Source of the DNA: Lagopus muta
Taxonomy: Eukaryota > Chordata > Aves > Galliformes > Phasianidae
DNA length: 64,000 nt
Assembly: GCF_023343835.1 (NCBI RefSeq)
Contig: NC_064435.1
Span: forward strand, 79,494,134 to 79,558,133
Direction: 5' to 3'
The notes below the pieces were generated by a model. The model ran no database searches. It was not told the origin of the DNA and saw only the letters and a program-made list of their open reading frames with translations. This document shows, piece by piece, positions 13,961 to 28,600 of the stretch. The position numbers and the translations under genes were made by a program. The number at the start of each line of letters is the position of its first letter. Position 1 is the stretch's first letter.

Positions 13961-16418
13961 GCACAACAAAACTTGTATCAAATGTCTGCAGTACATCCAG
14001 TGTCAATTTGTTGTCCTTCACTCAACCTCCAAGAAGATAGGAACAGAAATTGATAGATTCATTCAGGACATAGTTTAATACATGAAAAAATCAAATCTGT
14101 GACTGAATTGCCCTTTTGGACCACATGATAATAGCTGACAGTTAAGGAGTATGTTACTAGTTGGTCAATATATAGAGTGAGTTCAATAATATATCTTCAA
14201 AGAAGGGGCCATTTTAACTGAGTATTCCTTGGTTCTTCAGATCTGTGAAAGAACTTAGAAAGAGAATTCTAAATGGGAATGTGCAACCTTTCATACATAT
14301 TCCTTTCTTCTCATACCAGAGAACAGCACAGTGCCTATTATGGATTTGGAGAGACTTCTGTTTTGGTTATTGATGTTCCCAAACCACAAGTAGCCTTTAG
14401 TCACAAAGATTAAGTGGTTTCACCAGTTGGCTTCCCTTTGTGAGCCTCTAATGGTCTCTGATTTATCTTAATATCAGACAGTTAGTGGATACACTGGTTC
14501 ACATCACTGAAGGCACTGAGGAGACAAACTCACCAAAACCAACAAGAGATGAGTCCTTGCAGGCATCTGGGGGGTCTCTGCTGCTCTTCATCAGGCATTC
14601 TGATACATGGATAGAAGAATGCAATATGTAAGAATTCGTTTCATTCTGTCTGAGAGGAAACACCTCTCAATATCTCAATATTACTATCTCAATAGCTTCA
14701 GTGATAACTGAGTGTCTGGAAAACGTTTTATATGCCCCATCATTGTCTGATCTGTTTTGGAGGTTGGGGTTGTAGTTATCCAGAGCTGTCATCACTGTGG
14801 TGTCCACTGTTTCTCCCATGGGTCTGGGCACTGCACGTGGGGTTGGCAGCTGATGAGCAGCTGAGCAGTCTGTACATAGGCAAGGTGGACTAGTTGCCTA
14901 CAGTCTGTGCAGCTTCTCTGTGTCTCAGCACTTATTCGTGGTCTAGTAGTTGTAGGTATCCAACAAGCCATATCACACTTCATTGCTAGTGCTGTGCTGG
15001 TCTGCTAGACTGATGAAAATCCCTGTTAGACTGCCTCATTTCTCTTTTTCTGCTTAGACAAGACTTACTGAAGGAGAAAAGCTGAGATATCACTCTCAGA
15101 TTTTCCAGATCATGAAAATATTGCAGTGCAGGAGCCATTCAATCCAGCTCATATCCATCCATTTAAATGCTGATCAGAACACTTAGTGCATTCACAAATG
15201 TTCCCAGAGAGCTCCTTGTTGGTGCCTTTGCCAAGGAGGGCTATCCCATGAAAGCACACAGGAACACTGCCTCAGGCAGAGACCTGTCTGCCTCCACCTC
15301 CCGACTAACACTAAGGTACCCCAGCCTATGCAAGGCAAGCTGATATTTCAGATAAGAAGCTGTCTCAGTTTACAAAAGACCATGAAAAGCTCTGGTTCAT
15401 TTTCCATATCTGCTTCTTCTCTCTGCTTTTGGAAAATAATTCTTATTTCCTACTAGCAAGTGCAGACTAGACAAATATTTAGTCTTGCTTTGTTAAGCTG
15501 CTAATCATCATGAATTTTAGCTTTTACTAAGGGTATCTTAGATGATCTAATATACTAACACCTAGCAAGTGAGTTCAGATAAGGTGTTAGGCTTATGACA
15601 TAGCCCAGTTTGAAGGAACCAAGTGTGAATGGAAACCAACGAGCAACAACACAAATAGGCCCAAATAGCCCACGGAGGGCCAGAAAGTACAGTTGCAGGT
15701 AGAGCTGTGATGTAACCTGTCTCTGTGAACCCCTTTAAGCCAGCAGGCCAGCTTCATGCTTTTGGTATAATGGACATCATACAGCCAAAAAGGAAGGTTA
15801 TGCCATAATCCCGGTTCCATTCAGCAATTGGATTTGAGTGTGCTAGTCCTGCTTCCTAGACCCTTCCAGTCCTATGGAAATTTAGAAGTCCTAATGTAAA
15901 ACCTATTCAACTTGCAGCATATGAGAAGGAAATATCAGAACAGCTCCTGCTAATGTGAGAAATGCCATTACAAGGTACTGTACTGTTCCACCCATTCTGG
16001 CCTCTGGGCTGTGGCCAAGAAATTGCATGGGAGGACATGGGAAAACCTGTGTGGGAGCTTGTGTATAGAAATGTATTTGTACTGAAGGGCGTTGGCTGTG
16101 ACGGAGAAAGTGAGCATAGGCGAGGACTTGCTCAGATCACCAAGCTACTCCACCTCACCTTTCAACACAGCATTACTATCCAATGATGGGTAACTGGCCT
16201 GATGGAAAAAAGCAAGCCACAGCTGGCTTTTGCAGGCAGTTGCAAACTACAGTGTGATGCAGTCTCGTCATCTCATCACTTGCTTAGCTGCACAGTCATT
16301 GCCCACTTCCTGTTCCCAGCACTTTATAGAAGAGAACTGGTACATCTAAATGTTTTGCAGTAGCAGGAATTGTTTTGGGGGATGAGCAGCTGGTTTTGAA
16401 ACTTGAAAAACTCTGCAC
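13961..16418. other. Intergenic, no feature recognised
   Basis: AT-rich sequence between the maspin 3' end and a CR1 copy. Read on both strands, it shows no serpin exon, RNA gene or repeat that I recognise. Confidence 0.5.
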
Positions 16419-17160
16419 ACAAACGATTGGCCTGGCTGGAAAAGCAGTGCAGTTTGGAACCTCGGATATTTTACAAGAGCAAGTGTAGAGTCCTACACCT
16501 GGAGAGCAATGACTACAGGTACCAGTACGGGTTAGGGGCTGAGCTGCTGGTGAGGAGCTCTGCAGAGAACCTCAGTGTCCTGGTGGGCAACAGGTTGGCC
16601 ATGAGCCAGCAGCACACCTTTGTGGCCCAGAAGGCCAAAGGTATCCTGGGGTGCATTAAGAAGTGTGCGGCCAGCAGGTTGAGGGAGGCGATCCTCTGCT
16701 CTGGTGAAGCCACATCTGGAGTACTGTGTCCATGTCTGGGCTCCTCAGTTTGAGAAAGTCAGAGAGTTACTGGGGAGAGAGTCCAGCAGAAGGTCACAAA
16801 GATGACTGGGGTCCTGGATCACCTCCCTTATGAGACAAGATTGAGAAACCTTGGACTGTTCAGTCTGGAGAAGAGAAGCTGAAAGGAGATCATATCAGTG
16901 ATTACAAATACTTAAAGGGCAGAAGTCAAGTGAATGGGGCCATGAGCAAAAGTTCTATACCAACAAGAGGAAGTACTTCTCTACCTTGAGTGTAACAGAG
17001 CACTTGAACAGGCTGCCTGAAGAGGTTGTGGAGTCTCCTTCTCTGGAAATAGTCAAAACTCGCCTGGATGCTTTCCTGTGCAACCTGCTCAAGGGAGCTT
17101 CTGTAGCAGTGAGTTGGACTCAATGATCTCCAGAGGTCTCTTCCAACCTTTACTATTCCT
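16419..17160 (+). mobile_element. CR1 LINE, C-terminal ORF2 plus 3' end
   Basis: Translation in the + frame gives the CR1 ORF2 C-terminal part: KCRVLHLES, LSVLVGNRLAMSQQ and AQKAKGILGCIKK. These parallel [21 protein letters not shown] and [13 protein letters not shown] in the intact copy at 47949-50308. It ends in a diverged CR1 3' tail ('cttccaacctttactattcc'). It is 5'-truncated and has several frame breaks. Confidence 0.85.
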
Positions 17161-20100
17161 AATGGCCTAGAAAGGTCAGAATTTGCACATATGGTACAAT
17201 GTTCTGAGGCAAAGTAGTGAAGCCGACTGCAAACAAGTTCTAAGGGGATATACAGAGCAAATCAGAAAAATGAGTGGAGGAATGATGTCAGTATAAGAGG
17301 CAGGGAGAAAGCACAGTTTGGAAGAAGTAAAGTAGTGAAAGGTATTAAAAAAAGGCATTGAAAAATGGCTAGGACTCATAAAAGCAGCAGAAGAAAAGAT
17401 GGAGAATGAAATGGGAAAGGCAATATACAGAAAGAAAGAAAAAGATAGAGGCATAAACAAATGACTAAAAGTCTTTAGAAATACACGGAAAGGAAAAGCA
17501 AACAACAAAGTGAATGCAAAGGGAACAGAAAAGAAGTGAAAAGGAGGAATATATTACTGAGGAGATCTGATACTGTGTGCAGATTTGTGCTTCCCATCTC
17601 TTTCTTTGCATCTCACTGCATGCTGGGGACATAACACCACGTGATAAGCCTCTCTTGGACTCTTATTCTTAGCTCCAGTGATTTAAAGGAATACCCCCTG
17701 GGTGGGGATTCCTGTTACAGATCAAGGAAATCTTCTTACTCTAATTAAAACTCTTCCTCACGCAGAAAGCTGGCTCTGTACCTGAACAAATACTTACTAC
17801 CTGTAGGCAACATAAAACTCATGCATTTCTTATTCATTTGCTGTATCTCTGCAAGCTAGCTCAGCTCTGAATAAGGGATCTCTAAATCCTAGCAAGAAGC
17901 CTGCACACTCCAGTATCCAAGTCCTGACACCACCAAATTCAAAAGGAACTACACACAGCACTACAGCCATGGATCTCCAGTGTTAATGCTGTTTTACAGC
18001 TAAGGATGACTTGGCTTTGCAGTCAGGAGATGTTTTTAGGAGCCTCCCGCCAAACTAGTTGGGCAGCTTTGAGAGAAGTGCTGTTAGCACATTGCTAGAT
18101 ATAGGTTTCCTGGTCTCCTGCAGGAAACTGCATGATGACATTTGCATGAAATTGCAACGTGCTGCCTTTATCAACAATTGGCTAGAGACCGAATTTTCCC
18201 ACAAGAGAGTGGAAGAAATTTGTAATAGAGTATACACGGGAAGGTGCTCCAGAGCTCAGCTGTTGTGTTCCTCATTTAACCTCTTTGGGCAAGAAGGTAA
18301 ACATTGTTTTTTTACTCAAAAATAACTTGTCTTTTTTTTTTTTGGCAGATCCAAATCAGCCTAAAAGTTGATAAAGTAAACTTCATGTTTACAGATGGGG
18401 CAAAGGGGGAGGTACTTTCACAGGCTGGACAATGCAAAAGACACTGCTAAAATTTGGGTGGTCTTCAGAGAGGTGGTCTTCTCTAGGCTGAAGCTGGGAA
18501 TTTAGGAACACAGGCCCAAAGCTATGGATCCAAAGATGCCTGCCTAAATTCCTCAGACTTTTGACTGAAATTTCCCTAGGTCCTCTCTGCCTGCTTGGAG
18601 AGCTACAACTGCCACAGAGTGAGCAGTTTATATCACATGCAGATGCTTTTCTGCCTACATCTCCAGAAGGGCCAAAGGGCTGTTTTAGAACAGCCCAACT
18701 CTAAAAGAATGGGCTTTATGAAAAGCAATGATGCAGATCATCTGGGTAATTAGTATTAACCAAGAATTAATAGAAACAGGTTAATTTTACTTCTTCACTC
18801 AGGTTTCCATGGCACAAGGAAAAGCCTTGAAATGTTCACTAGACAAGAGAGGGCATGCACCTCTTTGCTTGCGTGCTTGGGTGTTTCCTCTGCACCCTGG
18901 TTTCTGCTGCCAGGATTGTTTATGTTCTTAACAATAGGAAGGGTGGAGTATTCTTCAAATTTTGTTTTGGTAATGAGGATGCTTCACTATCAACATATTT
19001 GCTCCTGGCTTTGGCAGTAGTGTTCAAAAATTTGCTGAGAAGTTTATGTAACTACACATTGGCATAACAAATAGCTTGCTACTGTATGGCCAGTATACAT
19101 CCCTGTCTGTTCAAGTAGGAATAATCAGCCTAGAAAGAAGCAGAAAAGATACGTCCTGGAGGTACTGATGCAAAATAATAGAACCAGTCAGGAAAAGCCC
19201 TTTCCTGTATAAAAACAGCAGCATGAGGGGCTAAGTTGCTTGGGAGATGGACTTAGCAACATTTCTCTTGTAAAGATATTTTGCACTGAAATGTATTGGG
19301 TTTTAACTTAAAGCACATTGCTTTAGAAATGCTTTGTGTTGCGTGGGGAAAATTATAATTTCTGTGTTAAAGGAAATTTCATTTTTCTTATGTGTTGTGT
19401 CCCTTTAACTCCAAAATGCCACAGAAACACTTTGAGAAGTTTTCGTATGAGTGGTCATGAACAATAAGAAATTAACTTCTACCACCTATAGATTTTTCAT
19501 GTGAGGACCCTGTATTTTCTGTCGCATCTCCTTTTCAAGGACAGACACATATCATTTCTGCCAATTATCTCTTTCTTTGCTTACGAGAAATAAATGTGCG
19601 TTAAGGCACTTAAATGAGAAGAAGAGTAAGTATGCAATCGGAATTAGCATGCAGTATCAGGGAAAACAGGTTCCTTCTTGCTTTCCCTTTCTACATATAG
19701 AATTGCCTTAAAAACCAGGCTACCACTCTTCCAGCACCCACATCTTATTGACTGCCTCCTCCCTCTGACTGCATAATGTAACATACTACATCTATTAATT
19801 ACGGTACCTTTAAGTGCAGCTTTTCATTCTTTGAGAAACTTTGCCTTGATTTCATCTTTAGCCTAAAACAAGCTCTACAGAGAGAACAAAGCATGAATAG
19901 CTATAAAAAGGAGCATTTTTCACTTCACAGAGCCATGAAAACAATTTGTTATCTTTACAAGGCTTCTGGTATAGAGTGGTTTCTCCAGAAAGAGGCTCTT
20001 TTCCTGGGTAGCTCCTTGCTCACATATAACAACACTCCAGACTGTGTTAACAGATACTGAGCCATCATGCAAAACATTCCCTTCATCAGCCATAAAACCA

Positions 20101-22591
20101 CAGCCCTGCTTGCTGCCTCTGCACAATTGCTAATGTTCTGTGCAAACAGTATGTCTGGGGCAGAACAACAGCTGTGATCTTCCTGGAACACTTCTTTTGA
20201 TCTTATATTTTCTCTCCTTCCCACTCCAAGATCTTTTAAAAGTACCATTTCCATTTGTTGTTCAACATTTGGTGTTCTCCAAGCTACTCTGTCCATGTGG
20301 TGGCTCCTAAACTCTCACCAACAAATGATTACAGAGATCATAAGCATGGCTTAACGATGTGGAATCATACCTACACATACTCCCTCCCCAAATATCCATT
20401 AAGAAAGTTCACTAAATCCTTTGGTTCCCTAGTAAGAAAGTTCCTTCTCCAGCTCACGCCCCTTCTCTCTCCACTGTTGCTTTGCATTTCTGGGGCAGCC
20501 CTGTAAATAGCTCACATGAAGCCATGGAATTGGGAGTAGTGGCTGTACCTGGATATCACTCTGAAGACAGTCTGATGCTTTTTCTAAAGGCATGGACACC
20601 TCTGTATGCCAGATGTTTGCATTTAAAACCTGCTTCCAGCTCTTATGCTCTCTCTTTTTTGTGCTTGGTGGTTGGTTCTTTCCCTGTGGGTTGGGGTGGA
20701 GGTGCCTCCCTTCTGATGAGGAAATTCATTAGCTCCTGTTGTCTCCCCGATGCTTTCTGAGGTCTGGACACACCTACAACATGCATACTGACCTACATTC
20801 ATAGTAAACAACTTCTCAGATCCATTTTAGATCTTTCACCAACTAAAGGTGGAGCAAAACAAACTTTAACACGAAATAAAGTGCTGAGTTTTGTTTTCAG
20901 AAGGTTGTGAATAATAGCTAACAAGGGTGGAAGAAAAGAGAAATGATTACTGCAATGTGTCTTTCTTGTGGTAAGATGACTGCCTGCTTATGTCAGCCCT
21001 TCATATGAAGTACTACTGGACTTCAAGGTGAAACAAGTGTCTTAGAATGAAACACATGAACTTTTTATTTCAAGCTAGGTGAAAGGAAAGAAATGCCTGC
21101 ACTCATCACATATCAGCCCCTTCATATATTCAGCAACTTGACTTTCCTGTCAATCTATCTTAGGCTAAGCCTTTTTTCTTGTGGGCTGAGTTAATTCCCA
21201 TTGTCTGGCACTTGCTGCAAGCTAAGCTGCTTGCACAGACAATTTGCTGCACTTCAGTCATAGCAACTTCTTACATCCTGGTAACTTTTTGTGCCTGAGC
21301 CCCTGCTTCTCATGCAAAGTTCCTGCCTGTCTCATACCTGAATGAGATGCAGAGTGTGCTCGGCATCCTTGCAGTCCATGCAGGACACTGAGTAGTTCTT
21401 GTCCTAAAATAGGCTGAAAGCTAGAGCCACCATGATCTGAGCACTTTCTTTCCACACTGTGCTGTGTATTTTCCCCTAAATAAAATATCTTTCTGGAACA
21501 CAGGCCATAGTTACTTATGTCTGCAAACAGCCAAGAGCATATGCTTTGTTTTTCTTACATTTGTTCTGGTGTGCTCTCCAGAACATCCCTTGTTTGATGC
21601 TAAAATTGACATGGTTTTTTTTAATGGTATAATATTTTGAGAAAAGCTTGAGTACTTCACTGCTATCCACACAACAGCTTTACAGTTATTTCCCTAAAGA
21701 ACTGATAAGGGCTTCTTAAAAGCCCATTTTTTTTTTCAGATTACATTCTTCATGAAAAGACCAAGCTAAAACTTCGTCCCAAATTCTTCTTACTGGAGTG
21801 GATTTAATGATCCACAGGAAAGGCATCAGACTGTACAAGAGAAAAGAATGAGACAGATCTTGTCCTACCATTGAACAGGAAGCTTGCAGGCTTTCTGGGG
21901 CTGCTGAGCTATTGCTCTGTTGGGAAATTACGATTGTTTATACGTTCTGACTCAGGGGTTCCTATCAAATCAATGAGGAGACATGAAGTATACTGCAAAC
22001 TGTTCATGTTTCCACAGGCACCATAGCTGTTTACATTCCTTCTTCATACATGAAAAATAATTACTAGCAATTTTAATAAACCCCTTGTTTGAATCCATCA
22101 CACCACAGCTCAGATTTCCAGATGTAGTTAGATGCCTGTGTAGTTTCTGTCACCCTGATCTGTCACTAATCATGTTGTTACAAGAGGAAAGAGTTGATAC
22201 GATGACATACATTAAACTAGTTTGTAGAAGGAAATCCACAGCTGACTGATTCGAATACCACAACCTTTTGCTTACAGTAAGAACAAGTAAGTTGGACCAC
22301 GGGAAACACTCTTTTGGGAGAAATCAGATACATTGTGTGATAAGATGGAAAAACAATTCTTTCTAAGGAATTCCCATATGGTATGAGTATTGGGGCCCCT
22401 TTCCAGATCCTGCAGTATCCACGTGAATTGACAGATGTGAGCAAAACTGGCTATTTCAAACTCAGAATTCAGCACATTTCTACTATTTAGCAACCAACTG
22501 TGGGATAACTTAGGGCAGAGAGATATTTTGCAGTGTGACACAGCTAAGCAATCAACTGATTCATATTTCTCTTTTCCCTTTTTGCTCCCAG
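17161..22591. other. Intergenic / SERPINB12 5' flank
   Basis: Includes a purine-rich stretch (about 17330-17560) that yields a spurious antisense frame. TATA-like motifs lie near 19208 and 19901, either of which could belong to an unlocated SERPINB12 leader exon. Nothing else is supported. Confidence 0.35.
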
Positions 22592-22609
22592 TAAGCTGCA
22601 GGCTTCACA

Positions 22610-25600
22610 ATGGGCTCCATTTCTAGAATGATTACTGAGTTTTGCCTTGATCTCTACAATAAAGTCAACAGAACCACAGAATGCCAAAACATTGTCTTCT
22701 CTCCACTGAGCATCTCTACCTCCCTGGGCCTAATCCTTTTAGGGGCACGAAACAACACAGCCACTCAGATAGAAAATGTAAGTACTGCTGAAATGTTCTG
22801 AGATGCTTCCACACAGCTTGCTGTTTCCCCAGTGGCAACACTGGGCTTTGCAGCACAACATCTGCACTTAGGAAACAAGGATAAACACAAGCTCAGCTGC
22901 TGCCTTGAGAACAGTGTTTGGTGTGCTGTGATATCCCTGCTCCTTTATCACTTGTCACATCCAAATGATACAAAATGTCTCACCTACAGAGCACACAGAG
23001 CCTGGGGGTACAGGGAGGGCATGCAGAAGTCTGTTCCTCTGGTCACTACACCTTTTACTCCCTGCAGCGTAAGCTGCATGTTCTGAGATCTTTATTGCTT
23101 TTCTCATTTGTTTCTGAGAGCAATAAGTGACCAATACTCCTAAGGTACATGTAGCATAAGACAGTAGCCAGCTCCAGCTGTATCCTGGTGGATCTTCATC
23201 CATCATGTTACAATACTGCCATAGGTCAGCTGCTGCCAAGGGAGATGCATTCTCCTTATGCAGTCCTGAGGGACTCTTGCTTAGTTTAGGAAAGCAACGG
23301 AGATCAAGCACTCTCAAAAAAAGAGCTTAAGTGTTTGTATGCTTCAACAGTATCACTATAGAGAAGCATTCCAAAATTTTTCAGTGAGATATCTGCCCGT
23401 TGGAAACAAGGTTCAATTTCCATTAAGAGCACTATGACTTTGATACGTTTCCTGAGCTGATACAAATATTAAGAATGATCGCATAAAGCCAGTTTTGATG
23501 CTTGCAAGCAAAATATTTTTGCCTCTTTGCCTGAGGCAACTTTTCATTTTGAAATTTAAGGCAACTATAGCAATAAAAATACAAATCAAATACAAAAATT
23601 GAGGTACTGGAAAGTAGCATTTTGGGGGACTAAAAGTTTTTCTTCATTCACTAATATAGAAATGTGAATTTGAATATGGATATTGGACAAATTCAATTCT
23701 GACCTTCCACTCTGACTGCAGCTGAGAAAGTATGAAGGGAAAATACACAAAGAGAGCTTATAGGCAGGAGGAGGACGACCTTTTTTTTACCAACTTTTTA
23801 CAGTCTGATAGTGGTGGAACAAGGGAGAATGGCTTCAAGCTAAAAGAGAGGAAACTTAGGTGAGATGTTAGGCATATATTCTTCACACAGAGGGTGGTGA
23901 GGCACTGGCACAGGCTTCCAGAGAAGCTGTGGTGCCCCATCCCTAGATGCTCCAAGCCAGGTTGGATGGGGCCCCAGGCAGCCCGAGCTGGTGGTGGCAG
24001 CCTTGCCTACAGCACTAGGTTGGGACTGGGTGGGCTTTGAGGTCTCTTCCAACCCAAACCTTTCTATGACATCTTTAATAAATCTACATCATTTATCCAG
24101 TAAATCCAGTAAATCTTTCAAACAAGGAGAACACCTTTATCCCAGTTAAAGAGTTTGACCTCTTCAACTGCAGGTTCTCCACGTCAGCAGTGCTGCAGGA
24201 AGTACAAGCCTTGAATCTGAACTTGAAGGTGCAGTCCCAGAAAACAAGTCTGAACTAAGCCAGGAAAGAGAATCTTCCTCCTCTCTGGTATGTCTTCCGT
24301 AGTACAAGAGCCTTTCTTTCACTCCACCATAGCCTTCTAGTTGTAAAGCACCACAGTCTGCCACTGGAGGGAGTCAAGATCCCATGCACAACGTCTGCCT
24401 GGTCCGCTGTGCCTCATAGAAGGTGTTATCTTGTTATCGGCCAAGTCTTCCATACAGTCAAGTCCGAAGCCCACACCAGAAGGAAGATCAGGCTACAAAG
24501 CTTAGATTAACTGAATTTAAATATAATTACAATGGGAGATAGCCCTACATTGCAATCTAATGAGGATGCAAATTAACAACCAAAGCTGTACTGAGGAATC
24601 TTTGTAACTGGTGTATTTGAAATATTCCTAGTGTAACACAGATGGGAATCTTAACCACGAAGCATTCCATGCACTGCTTTTACAACTACAAAACCTTGGT
24701 AAAGACTACGTTTTAAGCCTGGCTAACAACCTCTTTATCCAACAAGGATTTGAACCAAATCAGGTAAGAGAACTGTACCTTGTAACCCCTATGGCACTGA
24801 CCCCCAGCTTTCCAGTAAGCATATGCACCACTCTTGTCCCTTCATGTGTATTTTTGAGTTTTGGAGCTGCTTCTTGGAGCCGTATCTCTTGCAGTTGCTG
24901 GGAAAGAGACACAAGTATCAGCTTTAATTATTTATGTTAAAAAAAAAAAAAGACCTTTCACTTTTGACATGTCTACATTCAGCCAGAAGTGTGGTTATAG
25001 CAAAAAATGGCCTATTCAAGCTGTCTGCAAGCTGCCTCTGGGATCTCTCTCTATTTACAGCTTTGCATTGCTGGTTTTCTTTTCCTCTTTTGTTTTATTC
25101 AGTCAAGACCATCCTCATAATTTCTGAAACGTTTCTGAATTGTTGACTTCACTGTAAAGAGAATAAGCTTTGAACAGGTTTGGCTAATCCACAATCTTTA
25201 TTCTGCTTTACAGAAGTATCTAACGTGCAGTAAGGAACTATACAGAGCAGCCCTTGAAACACTGGACTTTCAAAGGGCTCTTGAAGCAAGCAGGCTAAAA
25301 ATTAATGATTGGGTTGAAAGCGAGACACAAGGTAAAACAAAGCAGAACTGTAGCTGTGCTATCTTTTCCCTCTTCCAGTGCTCCTTCAAAAAGAATTCAG
25401 CGTACGATAAGCCTTGTTCATGTTTCTAGGTTTCTTATGCCTTTCAAAGATTGCTTTTCCCATTCATTCCTTAGAGTCATCTATCAGCTAAACTATTTTG
25501 TTGTTGCATACGGCCATACTCCTACCCACACACCTAGCAAGATAGCTGCAACAGTACCTTTAAGGGTTAATTAGATTAATTGCTTTTGCAAATAGCCAAC

Positions 25601-28600
25601 ACTGCAGGTATGGGAAAGTGGGGGATGGAAGTTATGAGCTTCACAGTGGGTCTGGGAACAGCACAGCAGGGAGAGCAGACACCTCAGGACCTGGTCATAC
25701 ACAGAGCAATGTTAACGAAGATGAGCGATCTGCCCTCTAGCGAAATTCACTATTACAAGTAACAACCAACCAGCTCTTGCCCTTTACAGGCACATAGGGG
25801 TCATTGGCTTTTTTCCCTGATTAAACTGAACGTGAAATGTCCCACTTCAATTTTGTCAGAGCTGCAACATCAGCAGGGTGAAAATCTTATAAATTTTCCA
25901 TGTGAACTTAAGCCAGAACTTAGTGAGGGATGGATGAATAGATTTGAAGGCTCCTGATTTCTCAGCGGTCATATCCTGACCAAACCTATCCTTGGGCTGA
26001 CAGAGCAGCTTGTGACTAACATGGGAAAGAGCAGAAACCACCATTGCTGTGTGCCTGTTTAAAGCCTCTGCACTTGGGAAATTCTACCTCAACCTCTGTA
26101 CAGGAAAAAAACTGTAAAGGGACAGACGTCCTCATGTAAACTGAAACAGAGGATTAATGGTGCTGCCCTTTTCACTGTGGACAGGTGCCACCTGGCACAT
26201 TCATTTTGCCACTGTTGGTTAATTTGATGACCCTGTGGCCCTTCCTCTCCCAAACAGGCCAGTACTAGGTAACAGTGCTGAGAAATTTCCCATTTCTTCA
26301 CTTGTATTGTCCCTGATCTGTGAAGAAACAAAGAGTTGGATTGCTATTGTACTTCAAGGCTAAGTTCACAGACAAGTAATTGAGTCTCAATCCAGAGTCT
26401 TAATAACAACTAATAAATACTTCTGTTTTCCAAAATTTCCTCCAGGTAAAATCAAGGAACTTTTTGCTCCAGGAGTGATTGACTCACACGCCATTCTGGT
26501 GCTGGTGAATGTGATCTACTTCAAAGCATCCTGGGAACACAAGTTTGAGGAGAAAAATACAGTACAGAGAGATTTTAAATTGAATCAGGTACATATGCAT
26601 TCTGTAAGTCTTAGCATGATTTACCCTAGAATAAACATAATACAGAAATGCAAAATTGAGGGCTTTCAGCTGTGCTATGAGAAAGGCATGGGTGTGCTGG
26701 GAACTAAACCTTTTCCTCCTGTTGGGTAGAGATAGCAGGAAAGCTTTTCCAAGAAAACCATAATCCTTACTGGAAAGGAAACGTGCAAGTCTCAGAAGTT
26801 GCAACAACTCAGCATTTTGTTTCAGTAGCTGGCAAAACCCAAAGCATTAGCCCTGATCAGCACTTTTGAACCTAACAGTCACTAAGGGCAGTTGTCATGG
26901 ATAGAAGCCAACTGCAAAGATCTAATTTCACACAGGCCCTATGGGGCCATCCTGGATTTTATGCATCCCATACATTTTAGCATGAGCTTTGCAAACGATG
27001 GGTTAAGCCAAACCAACAAAAAAATGAAGCCAGATATTAACAAGCCACATGCACGAAAATGGAATTTCAAACAGGAAAAATCCTCACAGAGTATTTTGGT
27101 TTATTTCTAGTATTTGCAATGCTTAAAATATATATTTTTAAATGTTTTAATTTTGATTCCTTTTTCCCACCATACTTATAAAACTGAAGTTCTCATTGCT
27201 TAACCAAGATACAGTCAACATAGCTGCAAAAAGTTCTTTAACAACCACATTAATCCAAGCTCTGTACAGCTTAAGTCTAACAAACATCCTCAAAAAAGAC
27301 GATCAAAACAGTTTTATTTCATTTAATACAGTTTTGTCTTCATTCCATATGCTTTGCCTACATTACATTAAAGAATGAAACCACCAAATAAAATGAACCC
27401 ACAAAGAATACAGATTTAGCTCTGACCTGAAGTTGAAGAGCTCTGTATAGGAAAAACTGACTTCTAAGTGTTTCTTATCTATCAAAAGAAAAGGTCAGAA
27501 AGACATATGTTGCTAGTTGTAGTGTTGTATGACAATTATTTAAGACACAGGTAAGAAAGTGTAATTTTGGTCCCTTCAGTTTTTGACTTCAAATATATGT
27601 CATTGAATATGAACACTGAAAATGGACTATAGGTAGGAACATTTGGAGCACTGCTGCAGTCACAGAAACTGTAAGATAGGAAGAAGCTGCATATACTTTT
27701 CTCCATGCACTTATTAATGCTGTTCTCTACTAAAATTCTCCTGCTGATTTAGCAAGTAAGAAGTTAGCTAACAGTGAAATGAATCTTGAGCACCTACACA
27801 AGATTTGAACAAACTTACCACAAAGCAAAGCAAGGATTAGAAGACCTAGAAGAACATGCCTGAGATAGAGTAGTTATCATTTTGCTCTTATTCTCTCTAT
27901 CGCTTCCTGCCTGAAACATCTACCTGATAAATGACAGCCTGATTACTGCAGTGCTACTACTACTTTATTCCATTCCAAACCAGAGAACGCAAATTTCATC
28001 AGCACCAGTTTGTTTGGCTGCAGAGCAATGGCATTAAACCATTTCACTATCTGATTAGTTGCAGGGAAATTTGTTTTATTTTGTCCCCCAGAGAATTATC
28101 CCCTTTACACATGAATGGCAAAACTTATGTTCTATGTCTCACTGTATGAGCAACAAAATTAATAAAAACATTTAGCTTTATAACAATTACTGCTGATACC
28201 ACACCTGAAGTTTAAACATAAAGGACTGTATTGCTTATGTGATCATTCCAATTTCTTTTAAATAGAATGAGAGAAAGCCAGTGCAGATGATGTATCAGAA
28301 AGGCACGTTTAAATTAGGCTATATTGAGGAGCTGGGAACTCAGGTGCTTGAACTCCCTTATGCTCAGAAGTCGCTGAGCATGATCATCCTGCTGCCAGGA
28401 GACACGGCAGATGGATCTACCAGTGGGCTGGAACAGGTAAGGCTCAGGACTGTGGCTACGACAGACTGAAAGCTGGTTGTCTGAGTTGAAGCTGGGCAAA
28501 AATCTAAACTTGTTAATTTCCCCATCTTCTAGACTGAAAGCACAATGACCTATGAGAACTTAATGCTGTGGTTCTCTTCTGAACACATGTTTGAGACAAC

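Noticed and set aside
16403-16753. 116-codon plus-strand frame as a possible gene
   Set aside because: It is the C-terminal ORF2 of a 5'-truncated CR1 copy.
17176-17508. 110-codon minus-strand Phe/Ser-rich frame
   Set aside because: Arises from a purine-rich stretch on the plus strand; no family resemblance or conserved motif.
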